Positions 18,359 through 26,615 of a stretch of DNA of 64,000 bases are shown in pieces. The translations under genes were made by a program, and so were the position numbers. Numbering within the stretch: the first letter of the stretch is position 1; every line of letters begins with the position of its first letter. The notes beneath the pieces are model-generated. The model searched no databases and had not been told where the DNA came from. It worked only from the letters and a program-made list of their open reading frames with translations. Source of the DNA: UTCHB3 sp964371075 (GTDB lineage Bacteria > Bacteroidota > Ignavibacteria > Ignavibacteriales > Ignavibacteriaceae); assembly GCA_964371075.1 (NCBI GenBank), contig CAYJKN010000001.1, forward strand, positions 992,001 through 1,056,000, written 5' to 3'.

Positions 18359-18712
18359 TTATCTCCCCTTCGGGTTTTGTCTAAGACCGTAAATTTTGGA
18401 ACTCCAGGGTGAATACGGTCTTACCACCTTCTGAATTGTCATAACCGTTTTTTCGTAATCGTGTATATCTTCAAGATACAGTTTGATTGCCAGACTTATA
18501 GCAGCAACAGTTTCAAGTTGTTGATCCTGCCCCGCTGCTTCATTTTGAACCTCTGCTAGAGATTCAAGTTGATCTTTTTCGTTTGTCTTTTGAATTCTAA
18601 TAAAATTTATGCTAATGGAAATCAATCTAATCATTCCCGCTACAGCAAAGGAAATCACAAAAGTAGAAATGACCATGATACCGATGAGCAAAAAGATGTT
18701 CATAGTGTCCAC
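18359..18712 (-). CDS. OadG-like gamma/delta subunit of sodium-pumping decarboxylase
   Basis: The 117-residue protein has one N-terminal transmembrane helix (about 6-28). A short helical part and a C-terminal tail (VAAISLAIKLYLED, then SPWSSKIYGLRQNP) resemble the OadG family, in which the tail helps hold the carboxyltransferase. It sits 2 nt before the beta subunit gene, which supports the assignment. Sequence conservation in this family is low, so the name is less certain than for the beta subunit. Confidence 0.75.
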   Translation of the reverse strand: MDTMNIFLLIGIMVISTFVISFAVAGMIRLISISINFIRIQKTNEKDQLESLAEVQNEAAGQDQQLETVAAISLAIKLYLEDIHDYEKTVMTIQKVVRPYSPWSSKIYGLRQNPKGR

Positions 18713-18937
18713 TCACTTATGGTAATGTGTCAAACATACCATCCAAATAATAAAAAAAATTATCTGTCAAAAATAGTGATATTTTTGGAAATTCCGGCTC
18801 TTTTACACTGTTTATTTTATACTTTTTTTTTATACTTTTTGTCGATTGAGTGATTCAAATCAAGCAGAATGAGCTCTACTGATGTTATATTGGAGTATAT
18901 TTCATTATTATATTTATTTTTTTTCAATAGATTTTTT

Positions 18938-20962
18938 ATGGTCAAATTTCTTTTAGCAGTATTTTTAATAATCCCGACAAATTATGCCATTTTGGCGCAA
19001 AAAGGCTATATTCTCCCTCAGCTTGGACATGCCGGCACAATCACTCAGTTAACTGCTTCCAACAATGGAAATTTTATTTTTACTTCATCCGAAGACAATA
19101 CAATAATTGTCTGGGATTCTCAAACCCTTGACCAGTTAAATATTCTGGGAGGCCACACCGGTCCGGTTAAATCTTTCCTCCTTACATCCCGTGAAAGTTA
19201 TCTTATTAGCAAATCGGATGATAACTCTTTTTCAGTCTGGAACTATCTCTCCGGTGAAGAGGTCACCTCAGGTGAAATTCCCGGGGGATCCAAAACAAAT
19301 ATGTTCCTCACTCGCTCTGATAACACTTTGTTGTTTGTAAATCATAATTCCGATCTTATTTCTCTTGATTACCTTGAAGACAGTGCCCCTGTTCCATTGG
19401 GGAACCTTTCTTTTCCTGAATTCCAGGCAATAGATTTCGAAAAAACAACTGAACGGTTTGCAGTGGCAGACAAAAACGGAGAGATTTTTCTTGTGAACGC
19501 GGGAAATCTTGAACATGGGATCAAACTTTCACAAAGTTCAAAGAATAACTATACCAAATTGATTTTTTCACCAAATGGTTCTTACCTCGCCGGGATAACC
19601 GAAAACTCGGTCATCAATGTTTGGAATCTCGAAACCAATTCAATTATTTTTAGTACCAAAAGTGGTTATCATGTGCCACCACAGATAACTTTCTCCAATG
19701 ATTCGAGGCATTTGATCTATTTCCTTAGCGATATCAAAATTGCCGGATTTAATTTGATTGAAAAGTCAGAAGTTTTTTCACATAAACCGAAGGGTGACAT
19801 AACAGCACTGGCACTTTCACCAAACGATCAAAATCTTATTGCTGCATATTTTGACCGTTCAATCAAAAAATTTGAACTGCTTTCTACTGAACCGATATTG
19901 GAACACAAAGCAATCGAAGAAAAAATTACCGGAATTCACTTTAGCGATGACAATTCTGCGCTCTGTATGGTATCAAATGAGAACTCGATCCATATATTTT
20001 CAAATTCAGAATCGAATCCCCATAAATTTCTGCAACTTTGGGATGGAAGTTTTCTTGGGATGGATGTTTCCCCATCAGGGAAATTTTTTGCATTCGAAAG
20101 TTTTGATGAAAATATCAGAATATTTTCAACTGATGATGCAATTGAATACGGAGTAATAAATGATCAGACAGGCACTTTTGTAAATACAATCAGATTTTTG
20201 AAGGATGAAAATTTTCTCGCTGCAAAATCAGAAAACCATGACCTGAAAATCTGGAATCTTAAGTCGGGAGAGATCGTAAAAACTCTGACAGGAGCCTCTG
20301 TTTCACTCTCCGAAATTACTCAAAGTAACGATGGCAAAACACTTGCAGCTGCAGGAGCCGATGGCAATGTGTATCTTTGGGATTTAAAGACTTCCACCGG
20401 TGCTACAAAATTTAAGGCTTTTGAGCAATCAGTAAAAAAAATTAAATTTTCTCCCGATGACAAAGAGGTTATTGTTATTTCAGAGACAGGCCTCACCAGG
20501 GTTTTTGACCTCAATAGTTTTAATGTTGTGAAAGAGATTAAAGAAAAACAAAAGGTTATCTTAATAACTGCACTCTCCCCGTCGTCAAGATATCTGGCTT
20601 ATGCGGGACACGATAATTATATTATTTTATCAGAATTATCATCTCCACTCAGCTCAATGACTGCTAATATCGGCTTCAGTCCTGTGGATGCAATAAGCTT
20701 TTCAGGCGATTCCCGACTGCTTTTGGCATCTTCAAACGACCGGTCACTTTATCTTATTGATGTTGAATCGGGTAATAATCTTGGCATACTCTACTTCTTT
20801 GGAGGTGGCGAGTGGGCATTTATTACTCCGGATGATGAATTTGAATGTTCGCCGGGGGCATTCGATTTCCTTCGTTTTGTTGAAGATAACAAAGCAGCCA
20901 CTCTCGGTGGAACCAACCTCTTCAGTTTTAAGGAAGGTTTGCTCCGTTTGATCATGTTTTGA
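18938..20962 (+). CDS. secreted WD40-repeat protein
   Basis: I chose the ATG at 18938 because it begins a good signal peptide (MVKFLLAVFLIIPTNYAILAQ); the frame is open from 18869. The mature protein is about 650 residues of WD40-type blades, with repeats such as NTIIVWDSQTLDQL, NDLKIWNLKSGEIVKTL and GNVYLWDLKTSTGATKF, probably one or two seven-bladed propellers. A shorter C-terminal segment (GGGEWAFITPDDEFECSPGA) resembles the end of caspase-associated or WD40 periplasmic proteins. It has no T9SS domain. It likely works as a binding platform in the periplasm. The partner is unknown. Confidence 0.8.
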   Translation: MVKFLLAVFLIIPTNYAILAQKGYILPQLGHAGTITQLTASNNGNFIFTSSEDNTIIVWDSQTLDQLNILGGHTGPVKSFLLTSRESYLISKSDDNSFSVWNYLSGEEVTSGEIPGGSKTNMFLTRSDNTLLFVNHNSDLISLDYLEDSAPVPLGNLSFPEFQAIDFEKTTERFAVADKNGEIFLVNAGNLEHGIKLSQSSKNNYTKLIFSPNGSYLAGITENSVINVWNLETNSIIFSTKSGYHVPPQITFSNDSRHLIYFLSDIKIAGFNLIEKSEVFSHKPKGDITALALSPNDQNLIAAYFDRSIKKFELLSTEPILEHKAIEEKITGIHFSDDNSALCMVSNENSIHIFSNSESNPHKFLQLWDGSFLGMDVSPSGKFFAFESFDENIRIFSTDDAIEYGVINDQTGTFVNTIRFLKDENFLAAKSENHDLKIWNLKSGEIVKTLTGASVSLSEITQSNDGKTLAAAGADGNVYLWDLKTSTGATKFKAFEQSVKKIKFSPDDKEVIVISETGLTRVFDLNSFNVVKEIKEKQKVILITALSPSSRYLAYAGHDNYIILSELSSPLSSMTANIGFSPVDAISFSGDSRLLLASSNDRSLYLIDVESGNNLGILYFFGGGEWAFITPDDEFECSPGAFDFLRFVEDNKAATLGGTNLFSFKEGLLRLIMF

Positions 20963-21154
20963 TAACTCTTTATGTCCAAACAATTTAATATTTTTGACCC
21001 CCTTGACTCTTTAACTTTTATTGAGTATATTGGATCACAATTCATAATTTTTTAGTCATACAAAAGAATCTACTCAAGGAAACATCTCCTGTTTTGGTAG
21101 GTTTTTTAGTTTAATAATAAGATCGCTTCGCGCATCATTGAGTTTGAGTAAATA

Positions 21155-21406
21155 ATGGATCAATTGTCAACCCAAATCATGCTTTTATTTCTCGTAATCG
21201 TAGTAATCGGTCTGATTGTCATGGTTACCGTTGTTCTCTATCAGAGAATGGAAAGATCACGCGTTGATCACTCAGTTGAACAGTCTGCTTCAGGGATTGT
21301 AATGGAGGATCAGGAAGATATTGAAAAGAAGATATTTCTTGAAGATAAAATCCAACATATCTCTCCTTCTACACCTAAAAACAATAAATCTTTAAAATTT
21401 AATTAA
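21155..21406 (+). CDS. small single-pass membrane protein
   Basis: The 83-residue frame starts with a strong transmembrane helix (about residues 8-28), then a charged cytoplasmic tail rich in Glu, Asp and Lys. It is followed directly by an intrinsic terminator and preceded by a 190-bp gap, so it appears to be its own unit. I do not recognise a family. Small membrane proteins of this kind are easily missed, but codon use and the terminator favour a real gene. Confidence 0.5.
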   Translation: MDQLSTQIMLLFLVIVVIGLIVMVTVVLYQRMERSRVDHSVEQSASGIVMEDQEDIEKKIFLEDKIQHISPSTPKNNKSLKFN

Positions 21407-21432
21407 AAATTCAGATTTTTAATTTTTTTTTT

Positions 21433-21462
21433 AAGCCCTGATTTGTCGGGGCTTTTTTTTTT
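21433..21462 (+). terminator. intrinsic terminator after the small membrane protein
   Basis: AAGCCCTGA - TTTG - TCGGGGCTT forms a 9-bp stem with one G-U pair, followed by about ten T residues, 26 nt after the stop. Confidence 0.9.
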
Positions 21463-21507
21463 GGTCAGTTTTTCATTAATTGCTCTTCGAATTAAAAGAT
21501 ATTATTT

Positions 21508-22713
21508 ATGAGATACTCAAGAGAAATTGCCCAATCAATTTCCGACCATCGATATCAATCTGCAAAAACAATCTTTGATGAGATAAAACACGGAAATACT
21601 CCGTCAGAAAAACTGTTATCTGAACTCTTCCCGCCTGACCTGGTAAAAATAGTAAAGGATGACCTCGACCTGTTTTTTGCCAATAATTCTTTGCCCGATA
21701 AAAAAGTAAGGCAACATATTGATTCCGCCCCAACCGAAATCTCGGATGCCCGCTCAAAAGCTGAAAAAATGCCTTCATTTCAAGCGCTTCACAGTGCATT
21801 ATTAACCCGAAGAAAACCTGATCAGGATATCCTGAAAGAATTTTACGGAGAATATGCGGATTTTGCTCTTACCGTATTTGAGATGTTTCGAATCTATAAA
21901 ATGTACAGGAAGTGTGGGCTCCCCTCCGCAGCACATCTTAACCGGGTTGGAGCTATCTCCTCAATCATCAATATAAATGATCCCGGGTCCAAACTCTACT
22001 CCGCCATCGCTGTGGGTCACGATCTTATTGAAGATATGCTCTACAAAGCAGTTGATGAATTTGGTGTACACTATGGATTTGATCGCTACGATGAATTTAT
22101 TCACAAATTTATTCCCGAAGAACTAAGGGAAGGCATAGCCATTCTCACAAATCATTACGATCTGATAATTAAATATGTAATCGAATTTTTGGATGAACGG
22201 GGTGTGGGTATAAACAATGGCACAATTTTGTATGCTCTTGAATCTTTGATGACAAGTGAACATCAACTCCTGTCAAAATATGCCGGAAGAACACTCAATG
22301 TTTTAAAAGGACTACCACGGGAGACAAAAGACCTTGAAGTAATCAGATGGGTTTGTTACAAAGATTTATATCTCAAAGATATTGCACAACTGTCGAAAAA
22401 AGTGGATAATTTCCGCTTCTACGAAATTAAATCTTTCGATTTATCAGATAATGGTCATGGCATCGGCTCATTGAGCATGGATGCGCGAATGAAAAATCTC
22501 CTTAAACAGGAAGCCTGGGCAAGAGAGGGTTATTTATTCCAAACAGAGTGGGAACCGATTAACCGCAGGATTATGGAGCTACACGAAGATATCCTCGTAT
22601 TTGCTGAGTATTTTGTTATCAGAGACCTGATGGAATATCAGTCGATTCAGGATTTTTTATTTTCAGCACTCCACAAAATAAAAAGTCTCGAAAAAATATT
22701 CTACATCGATTAA
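21508..22713 (+). CDS. HD-domain protein related to the RelA/SpoT hydrolase domain
   Basis: Residues about 128-230 carry an HD-type metal site: His143 in AAHLNRVG, then His171-Asp172 and Glu175-Asp176 in GHDLIEDM, the pattern of SpoT-like (p)ppGpp hydrolases. No synthetase or TGS/ACT regulatory domain follows. The rest (residues 1-120 and 240-401) is helical and not recognised. The protein has no signal peptide and is likely cytoplasmic. A phosphohydrolase acting on nucleotides, possibly an alarmone, is inferred from the motif only. It is convergent with the response regulator gene, overlapping its end by 4 nt. Confidence 0.6.
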   Translation: MRYSREIAQSISDHRYQSAKTIFDEIKHGNTPSEKLLSELFPPDLVKIVKDDLDLFFANNSLPDKKVRQHIDSAPTEISDARSKAEKMPSFQALHSALLTRRKPDQDILKEFYGEYADFALTVFEMFRIYKMYRKCGLPSAAHLNRVGAISSIININDPGSKLYSAIAVGHDLIEDMLYKAVDEFGVHYGFDRYDEFIHKFIPEELREGIAILTNHYDLIIKYVIEFLDERGVGINNGTILYALESLMTSEHQLLSKYAGRTLNVLKGLPRETKDLEVIRWVCYKDLYLKDIAQLSKKVDNFRFYEIKSFDLSDNGHGIGSLSMDARMKNLLKQEAWAREGYLFQTEWEPINRRIMELHEDILVFAEYFVIRDLMEYQSIQDFLFSALHKIKSLEKIFYID

Positions 22714-23393
22714 CCTGTTATCAGTTTATAACCAATACCGTGGACAGTAAGAATAATTTTTGGGTGATTCGAGTCGATTTCTATCTTTTGTCTTAATTTA
22801 AGGATGAAGTTGTCCACTGTTCTCGTGGTTGGGTTTTCATCATATCCCCAAATATCGTTAAGCAGATTATCCCTGCTTACAGTACTGTTTTTATTTTGCC
22901 AGAGATATTTGAGTATTTCATACTCTTTGTGTGACATCTGAACCGGATTACCATCCACAAAAGCGGAATAAGTCTTAAAATTTACATGCAATAAACCAAT
23001 TGTTGCTTCTTCATCCTGTTCAACTTCATTAGTTCCTCTTCTTAAAACAGCCTTGATCCGTGCCAAAAGTTCTCTGAGACTAAATGGTTTGGTTACATAA
23101 TCGTCGGCGCCAAGCTCAAGCCCCAAAACTTTGTCTATTTCTTCACCTTTGGCTGTGATCAGAATGATCGGAGTTTTTATCCCTTTTCCTCGAACCTGTT
23201 TACAAATCTCAAATCCCGAAACTTTTGGAAGCATAACATCAAGAAGGATCAAATTATACTTCTCATTGGTTGCCTTTTCAACCCCCTCTTCCCCGTCGGA
23301 GGCAAGATCCACCTCATATCCTTCAAATTCGAGGTTGTCTCTCAGACCCATTCTCATGTTGGGTTCATCTTCAACTATCAATATCTTTATCAT
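22710..23393 (-). CDS. OmpR-family response regulator
   Basis: The receiver domain begins MIKILIVEDEPNMRMGL, and this Met at 23393 is the preferred start; a start at 23405 would only add four residues. The phospho-accepting Asp lies in LLDVMLP (residue 52 from this start), with Lys in VTKPFS. The C-terminal winged helix ends with VHGIGYKL. It overlaps the 3' end of the kinase gene by 23 nt, so kinase and regulator are translated together. Target genes are unknown. Confidence 0.95.
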   Translation of the reverse strand: MIKILIVEDEPNMRMGLRDNLEFEGYEVDLASDGEEGVEKATNEKYNLILLDVMLPKVSGFEICKQVRGKGIKTPIILITAKGEEIDKVLGLELGADDYVTKPFSLRELLARIKAVLRRGTNEVEQDEEATIGLLHVNFKTYSAFVDGNPVQMSHKEYEILKYLWQNKNSTVSRDNLLNDIWGYDENPTTRTVDNFILKLRQKIEIDSNHPKIILTVHGIGYKLITG

Positions 23394-24972
23394 CACTAAC
23401 ACCATTTTTGATTAATTGTTGCAGTTTAAGGTTTGTTTTAAGTGGGAAAACCAGACGAAACATACTGCCTCTGCCGTATGTACTAAAAAGTTCAATCTTT
23501 CCTTTGTGGTTTTCCATTATATGTTTTACGAGACTTAACCCAAGACCGGCTCCCTTTGTATTATGAACTGATCCGGTTGTCTCACGGTAAAATTTATCAA
23601 ATATCTTTTTTTGATTTTTCTCTTTTATACCAATTCCCTGATCTCTAACTTCTATAAAAACAGAAGCCTCTGAATGTCCGGTATGAAGTTCTATAAATTT
23701 TTTGTCTTTGCTGTATTTGGATGCGTTATCAATCAAATTTATCACAGCTTCAGAAAGTGCTTCATAATCGGCTGCGATTACCGGGACATCTTTTCCTTCA
23801 ACATATTTAAATGAAAATCCATTGTGTTCAAGATGAAACTTGTAAGTTTCATTCACTTTTCTACACACATCATTAACATCCACATAGTCAAAATGGTAGG
23901 TTCTTTTTCCGGCTTCAGTTTGTGAAAAGTTTAATAACCTGTTTACAATTTTTGAAAGCCGGTTAGCCTCTTGACTGATAATCTTATAATATTCCTGCCT
24001 TTTTGAGTCATTTCTAACTCTTCCAAGTTCAAGTGTCTCGGAAAACATACTGATGAGTGCAAGAGGAGTCCTTAGTTCATGTGAAACATTCGATACAAAA
24101 TCACTCTTCAATCTTACCAGTTCAAGTGCTTTTTTGATATTTTTAAAAACTACCCAAACTCCCACCATAATAACGAGGTTCAAAACAAAAATCAGTGCAT
24201 AACTTCGCCAGGCTCTCTCATATACCAGCTCATCAATCGTTTTCCCTTTAGGGCTGATACCGATATAATAACCCGGGAGGAACCAAAGCTCTTTTCTGAT
24301 TGTAAACTGTGAGGCAAGAAGAGAATCGGGACCGGCAATTATCGAATCTCTTACTCCATTTATAACAGGAATTGTGAAGTCGGTTCCTGCAACCTGTTGA
24401 ACTTTATTTTTAAGAATATCGCGAACAAAGTTTTCCGGCTGAAGTAAAATTCCATAAAGTAAATTGCTTCCATTTAGTGTATCAGGCACAAAATAGAGTG
24501 AAACAAGTGGTGTATCAAGCGGGATATAAAATGGCTCCAGCTTTGAATAACCCTGTTTAAGGAAAATCTTTAATCTGTCGAGTTTTGGTCTTCTTAACTG
24601 GATAACCGAATCGAGCAATTGATAGAGTGAGTCGCTGCTGGAGGGTGGATAAATATAGTTGGAAGTACCGGAGATTATACTAATATACTTAACCGGTGGT
24701 TTGTCTTTCATAAAATCATTCAGGGTAAACCCCACTTCGTCTGTTTTGCCCGCTGAGAGTGCATTTCTGAGCTTTACAGCCCAACTGGTGAGTACATCTT
24801 CGGAATATTGATTTATAGAGAAAAGCACTGCTTCAAGCTGACTGTTATATATCTGCAAAATCTGCTCTTCATTCTGATTCAACTTGGTGAATTCATAAAC
24901 AGAAAAGATTATCGAAGGCAGAAGTATGGCCAGGAAAAGAATTATTGCAAACCGTTTTTCAGGTGCTCTCAT
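23371..24972 (-). CDS. membrane sensor histidine kinase
   Basis: The 533-residue protein has an N-terminal transmembrane helix (about 8-26), a periplasmic sensor domain of roughly 225 residues, and a second helix (about 257-277). HisKA has the phospho-accepting His298 in FVSNVSHELRTPLAL. The HATPase domain shows VINLIDNASKYS, EVRDQGIGIKEK and GAGLGLSLVKHIM. No HAMP domain is obvious between helix 2 and HisKA. The partner is the overlapping response regulator. The signal is not known. Confidence 0.95.
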   Translation of the reverse strand: MRAPEKRFAIILFLAILLPSIIFSVYEFTKLNQNEEQILQIYNSQLEAVLFSINQYSEDVLTSWAVKLRNALSAGKTDEVGFTLNDFMKDKPPVKYISIISGTSNYIYPPSSSDSLYQLLDSVIQLRRPKLDRLKIFLKQGYSKLEPFYIPLDTPLVSLYFVPDTLNGSNLLYGILLQPENFVRDILKNKVQQVAGTDFTIPVINGVRDSIIAGPDSLLASQFTIRKELWFLPGYYIGISPKGKTIDELVYERAWRSYALIFVLNLVIMVGVWVVFKNIKKALELVRLKSDFVSNVSHELRTPLALISMFSETLELGRVRNDSKRQEYYKIISQEANRLSKIVNRLLNFSQTEAGKRTYHFDYVDVNDVCRKVNETYKFHLEHNGFSFKYVEGKDVPVIAADYEALSEAVINLIDNASKYSKDKKFIELHTGHSEASVFIEVRDQGIGIKEKNQKKIFDKFYRETTGSVHNTKGAGLGLSLVKHIMENHKGKIELFSTYGRGSMFRLVFPLKTNLKLQQLIKNGVSDDKDIDS

Positions 24973-25064
24973 CTATTATACAAACTCGTTTTCGGCAAAA
25001 TTAGTTAAGACTTGATCACAAAAATAGGAATATTTGCCCATAAACAAGAGGAACATTGTTAAAC

Positions 25065-25098
25065 AAAAAAAAGAGGCTGCCCTTTTCAGGACAGCCTC
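25065..25098 (-). terminator. intrinsic terminator after the 249-residue secreted protein gene
   Basis: On the minus strand GAGGCTGTCC and GGGCAGCCTC pair over 10 bp (one T-G), followed by T8, just past the stop at 25122. Confidence 0.9.
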
Positions 25099-25121
25099 GT
25101 ATCTTCAAAGAAGATTAAATT

Positions 25122-25871
25122 TTACTGTAACTGCCATGTGAAGTCAGGAAGCTCATCTTTGTAAGATTTCAGATCGATCTCACCATTCCAGTAGAAGTAT
25201 GTATCTTCGCCTGAATTTGGATCTTTGAACATATCTGTTTCAGCATAAAGTTTGGTGGTTCCTGAGCCTACTTCAAGGAATTTAATGAAGTATCCGGGTT
25301 CAACTGATCCCATGAATACATCGTCAACATAAACATGAATTTTGTAGGATGAAAAATTCTCTATCTGAAGTGAACATTCTTTTGTTCCTGGTCCTCTAAG
25401 GCCTTTGCTCTTGTCAGCTTTTGCCTGAGCTGATAATTTAGCAAGTTCAGCGGACAATTTGGAATCATTTCCCATCGATTTTGAACCCCAAACATCGGAG
25501 CAAGCAAGCAGAGCTTCAGCATTGTTCTGATTTTTGGCTTTGGTGGTGGCTTCGTCGAGAAGTTGTTTTCCGGTAATAGCGGCTTTTTTACCTGTTAAGC
25601 CTTCTTCCATAAAAAGAATCATTGCAGCAGAAACGAGAGCTTTAACATCGCCGTCTCTTCTGGCGTCACTAATCAGTTCACCCAGTTTAGAAAGTGCACT
25701 GTTTGATGATCCAAATTCTGACTTAAAGTCAATGGTGTTAACATTAATAACCGAAGCGGCTACCTTTGATGGTGATTTGATAACTTTGGGGACTTTCTGA
25801 GAAAATCCTGCAAAATTAACGATGAACAGAGATGCAAGTACAAAAGCAAAAAATTTGTTTGATAGCTTCAT
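25122..25871 (-). CDS. secreted protein with helical repeat domain and C-terminal beta domain, paralog of the neighbour
   Basis: Signal peptide followed by a mature N-terminal region (residues 45-165) rich in short alanine-rich helices (SALSKLGELISDARRDGDVKALVSAA). This region is clearly related to the product of 26145-26564. The C-terminal 80 residues (ECSLQIENFSSYKIHVYVDD, then GYFIKFLEVGSG) look like a small beta-sandwich. No membrane anchor is seen beyond the signal peptide. The function is unknown; a periplasmic binding or scaffold role would be a guess. Confidence 0.7.
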   Translation of the reverse strand: MKLSNKFFAFVLASLFIVNFAGFSQKVPKVIKSPSKVAASVINVNTIDFKSEFGSSNSALSKLGELISDARRDGDVKALVSAAMILFMEEGLTGKKAAITGKQLLDEATTKAKNQNNAEALLACSDVWGSKSMGNDSKLSAELAKLSAQAKADKSKGLRGPGTKECSLQIENFSSYKIHVYVDDVFMGSVEPGYFIKFLEVGSGTTKLYAETDMFKDPNSGEDTYFYWNGEIDLKSYKDELPDFTWQLQ

Positions 25872-26144
25872 TGTGGTACCTTTTGTTGATGATTGTGATT
25901 TGTTGTTTGTTAAAAATTATTGTTTCTGATTCTTTAACTTCGAGGTTTCAGGTTGTGTTCCCGATGTTTAACTAAATAACGGCGCCATGTGATTCAGTTA
26001 ACATAACCCAAAAAGCAGGGAACAAATTCATTTTTCGGTAAAAAAAAATATTTCAACGACATACACCCAAAAATTACATTATTTTATTATTATATCCAAA
26101 ACTAATTTTAATTATGACATCTGTGCAACTATCGCGCCTGTCCC
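25872..26144. other. intergenic region between paralogs
   Basis: A 273-bp AT-rich stretch with no gene-like frame. It must hold the promoter of the 25122-25871 gene. No repeat or hairpin of note was seen. Confidence 0.4.
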
Positions 26145-26564
26145 CTACTCGTTATAAACAAGTTCTTCAGCGTATGCAGGATTGTTTCCACAAAGGGGGT
26201 CACCCCAATATTTTGCGACCAAAACAATTTTTTCTTTATCCTTTGATCTTATCGCAATTTGAGTGGCTTCTTTCAAAATGGTTAGTCCTGTAAGTTCAGC
26301 CGATTTTCCTGAATTTTTCTCTTCAAGAAAGAGGATGAAAGAAGCGCTGAGAAGTGTTTCCACATTCTTCTTTTTTCTGCCTTCCTCAATAAGCTGTGTT
26401 AGTTTCGACAAAGCACTGTTTTCACTATTAAAAAAAAGTTTAAAATCGGTGTTGAAAGGTGATTTAAGACCTGCCACGTTAGACTTTGAAGTTATCACTT
26501 CCTGTGCTTGGGCTGCTACTGACAATGAAAAGCCCAGCAACAGTATCATTCCAAATTTTCGCAT
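26145..26564 (-). CDS. short secreted paralog of the 25122-25871 product
   Basis: The 139-residue protein has a signal peptide (MRKFGMILLLGFSLSVAAQAQ). Its mature part aligns with residues 45-150 of the neighbouring protein (SENSALSKLTQLIEEGRKKKNVETLL; LEEKNSGKSAELTGLTILKEAT). It lacks the C-terminal beta domain, so it is either a shorter paralog or a truncated gene copy. No frameshift was seen in the adjacent bases. Function unknown. Confidence 0.6.
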   Translation of the reverse strand: MRKFGMILLLGFSLSVAAQAQEVITSKSNVAGLKSPFNTDFKLFFNSENSALSKLTQLIEEGRKKKNVETLLSASFILFLEEKNSGKSAELTGLTILKEATQIAIRSKDKEKIVLVAKYWGDPLCGNNPAYAEELVYNE

Positions 26565-26615
26565 TATTTATCCTTTATGTTGTTTACAATAAAGGTTATA
26601 CCCGGAAACGGTTTA

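Noticed and set aside
18869..18937. Upstream start of the WD40 gene
   Set aside because: The added 23 residues are hydrophobic and would give a doubled signal; the Met at 18938 gives a standard signal peptide.
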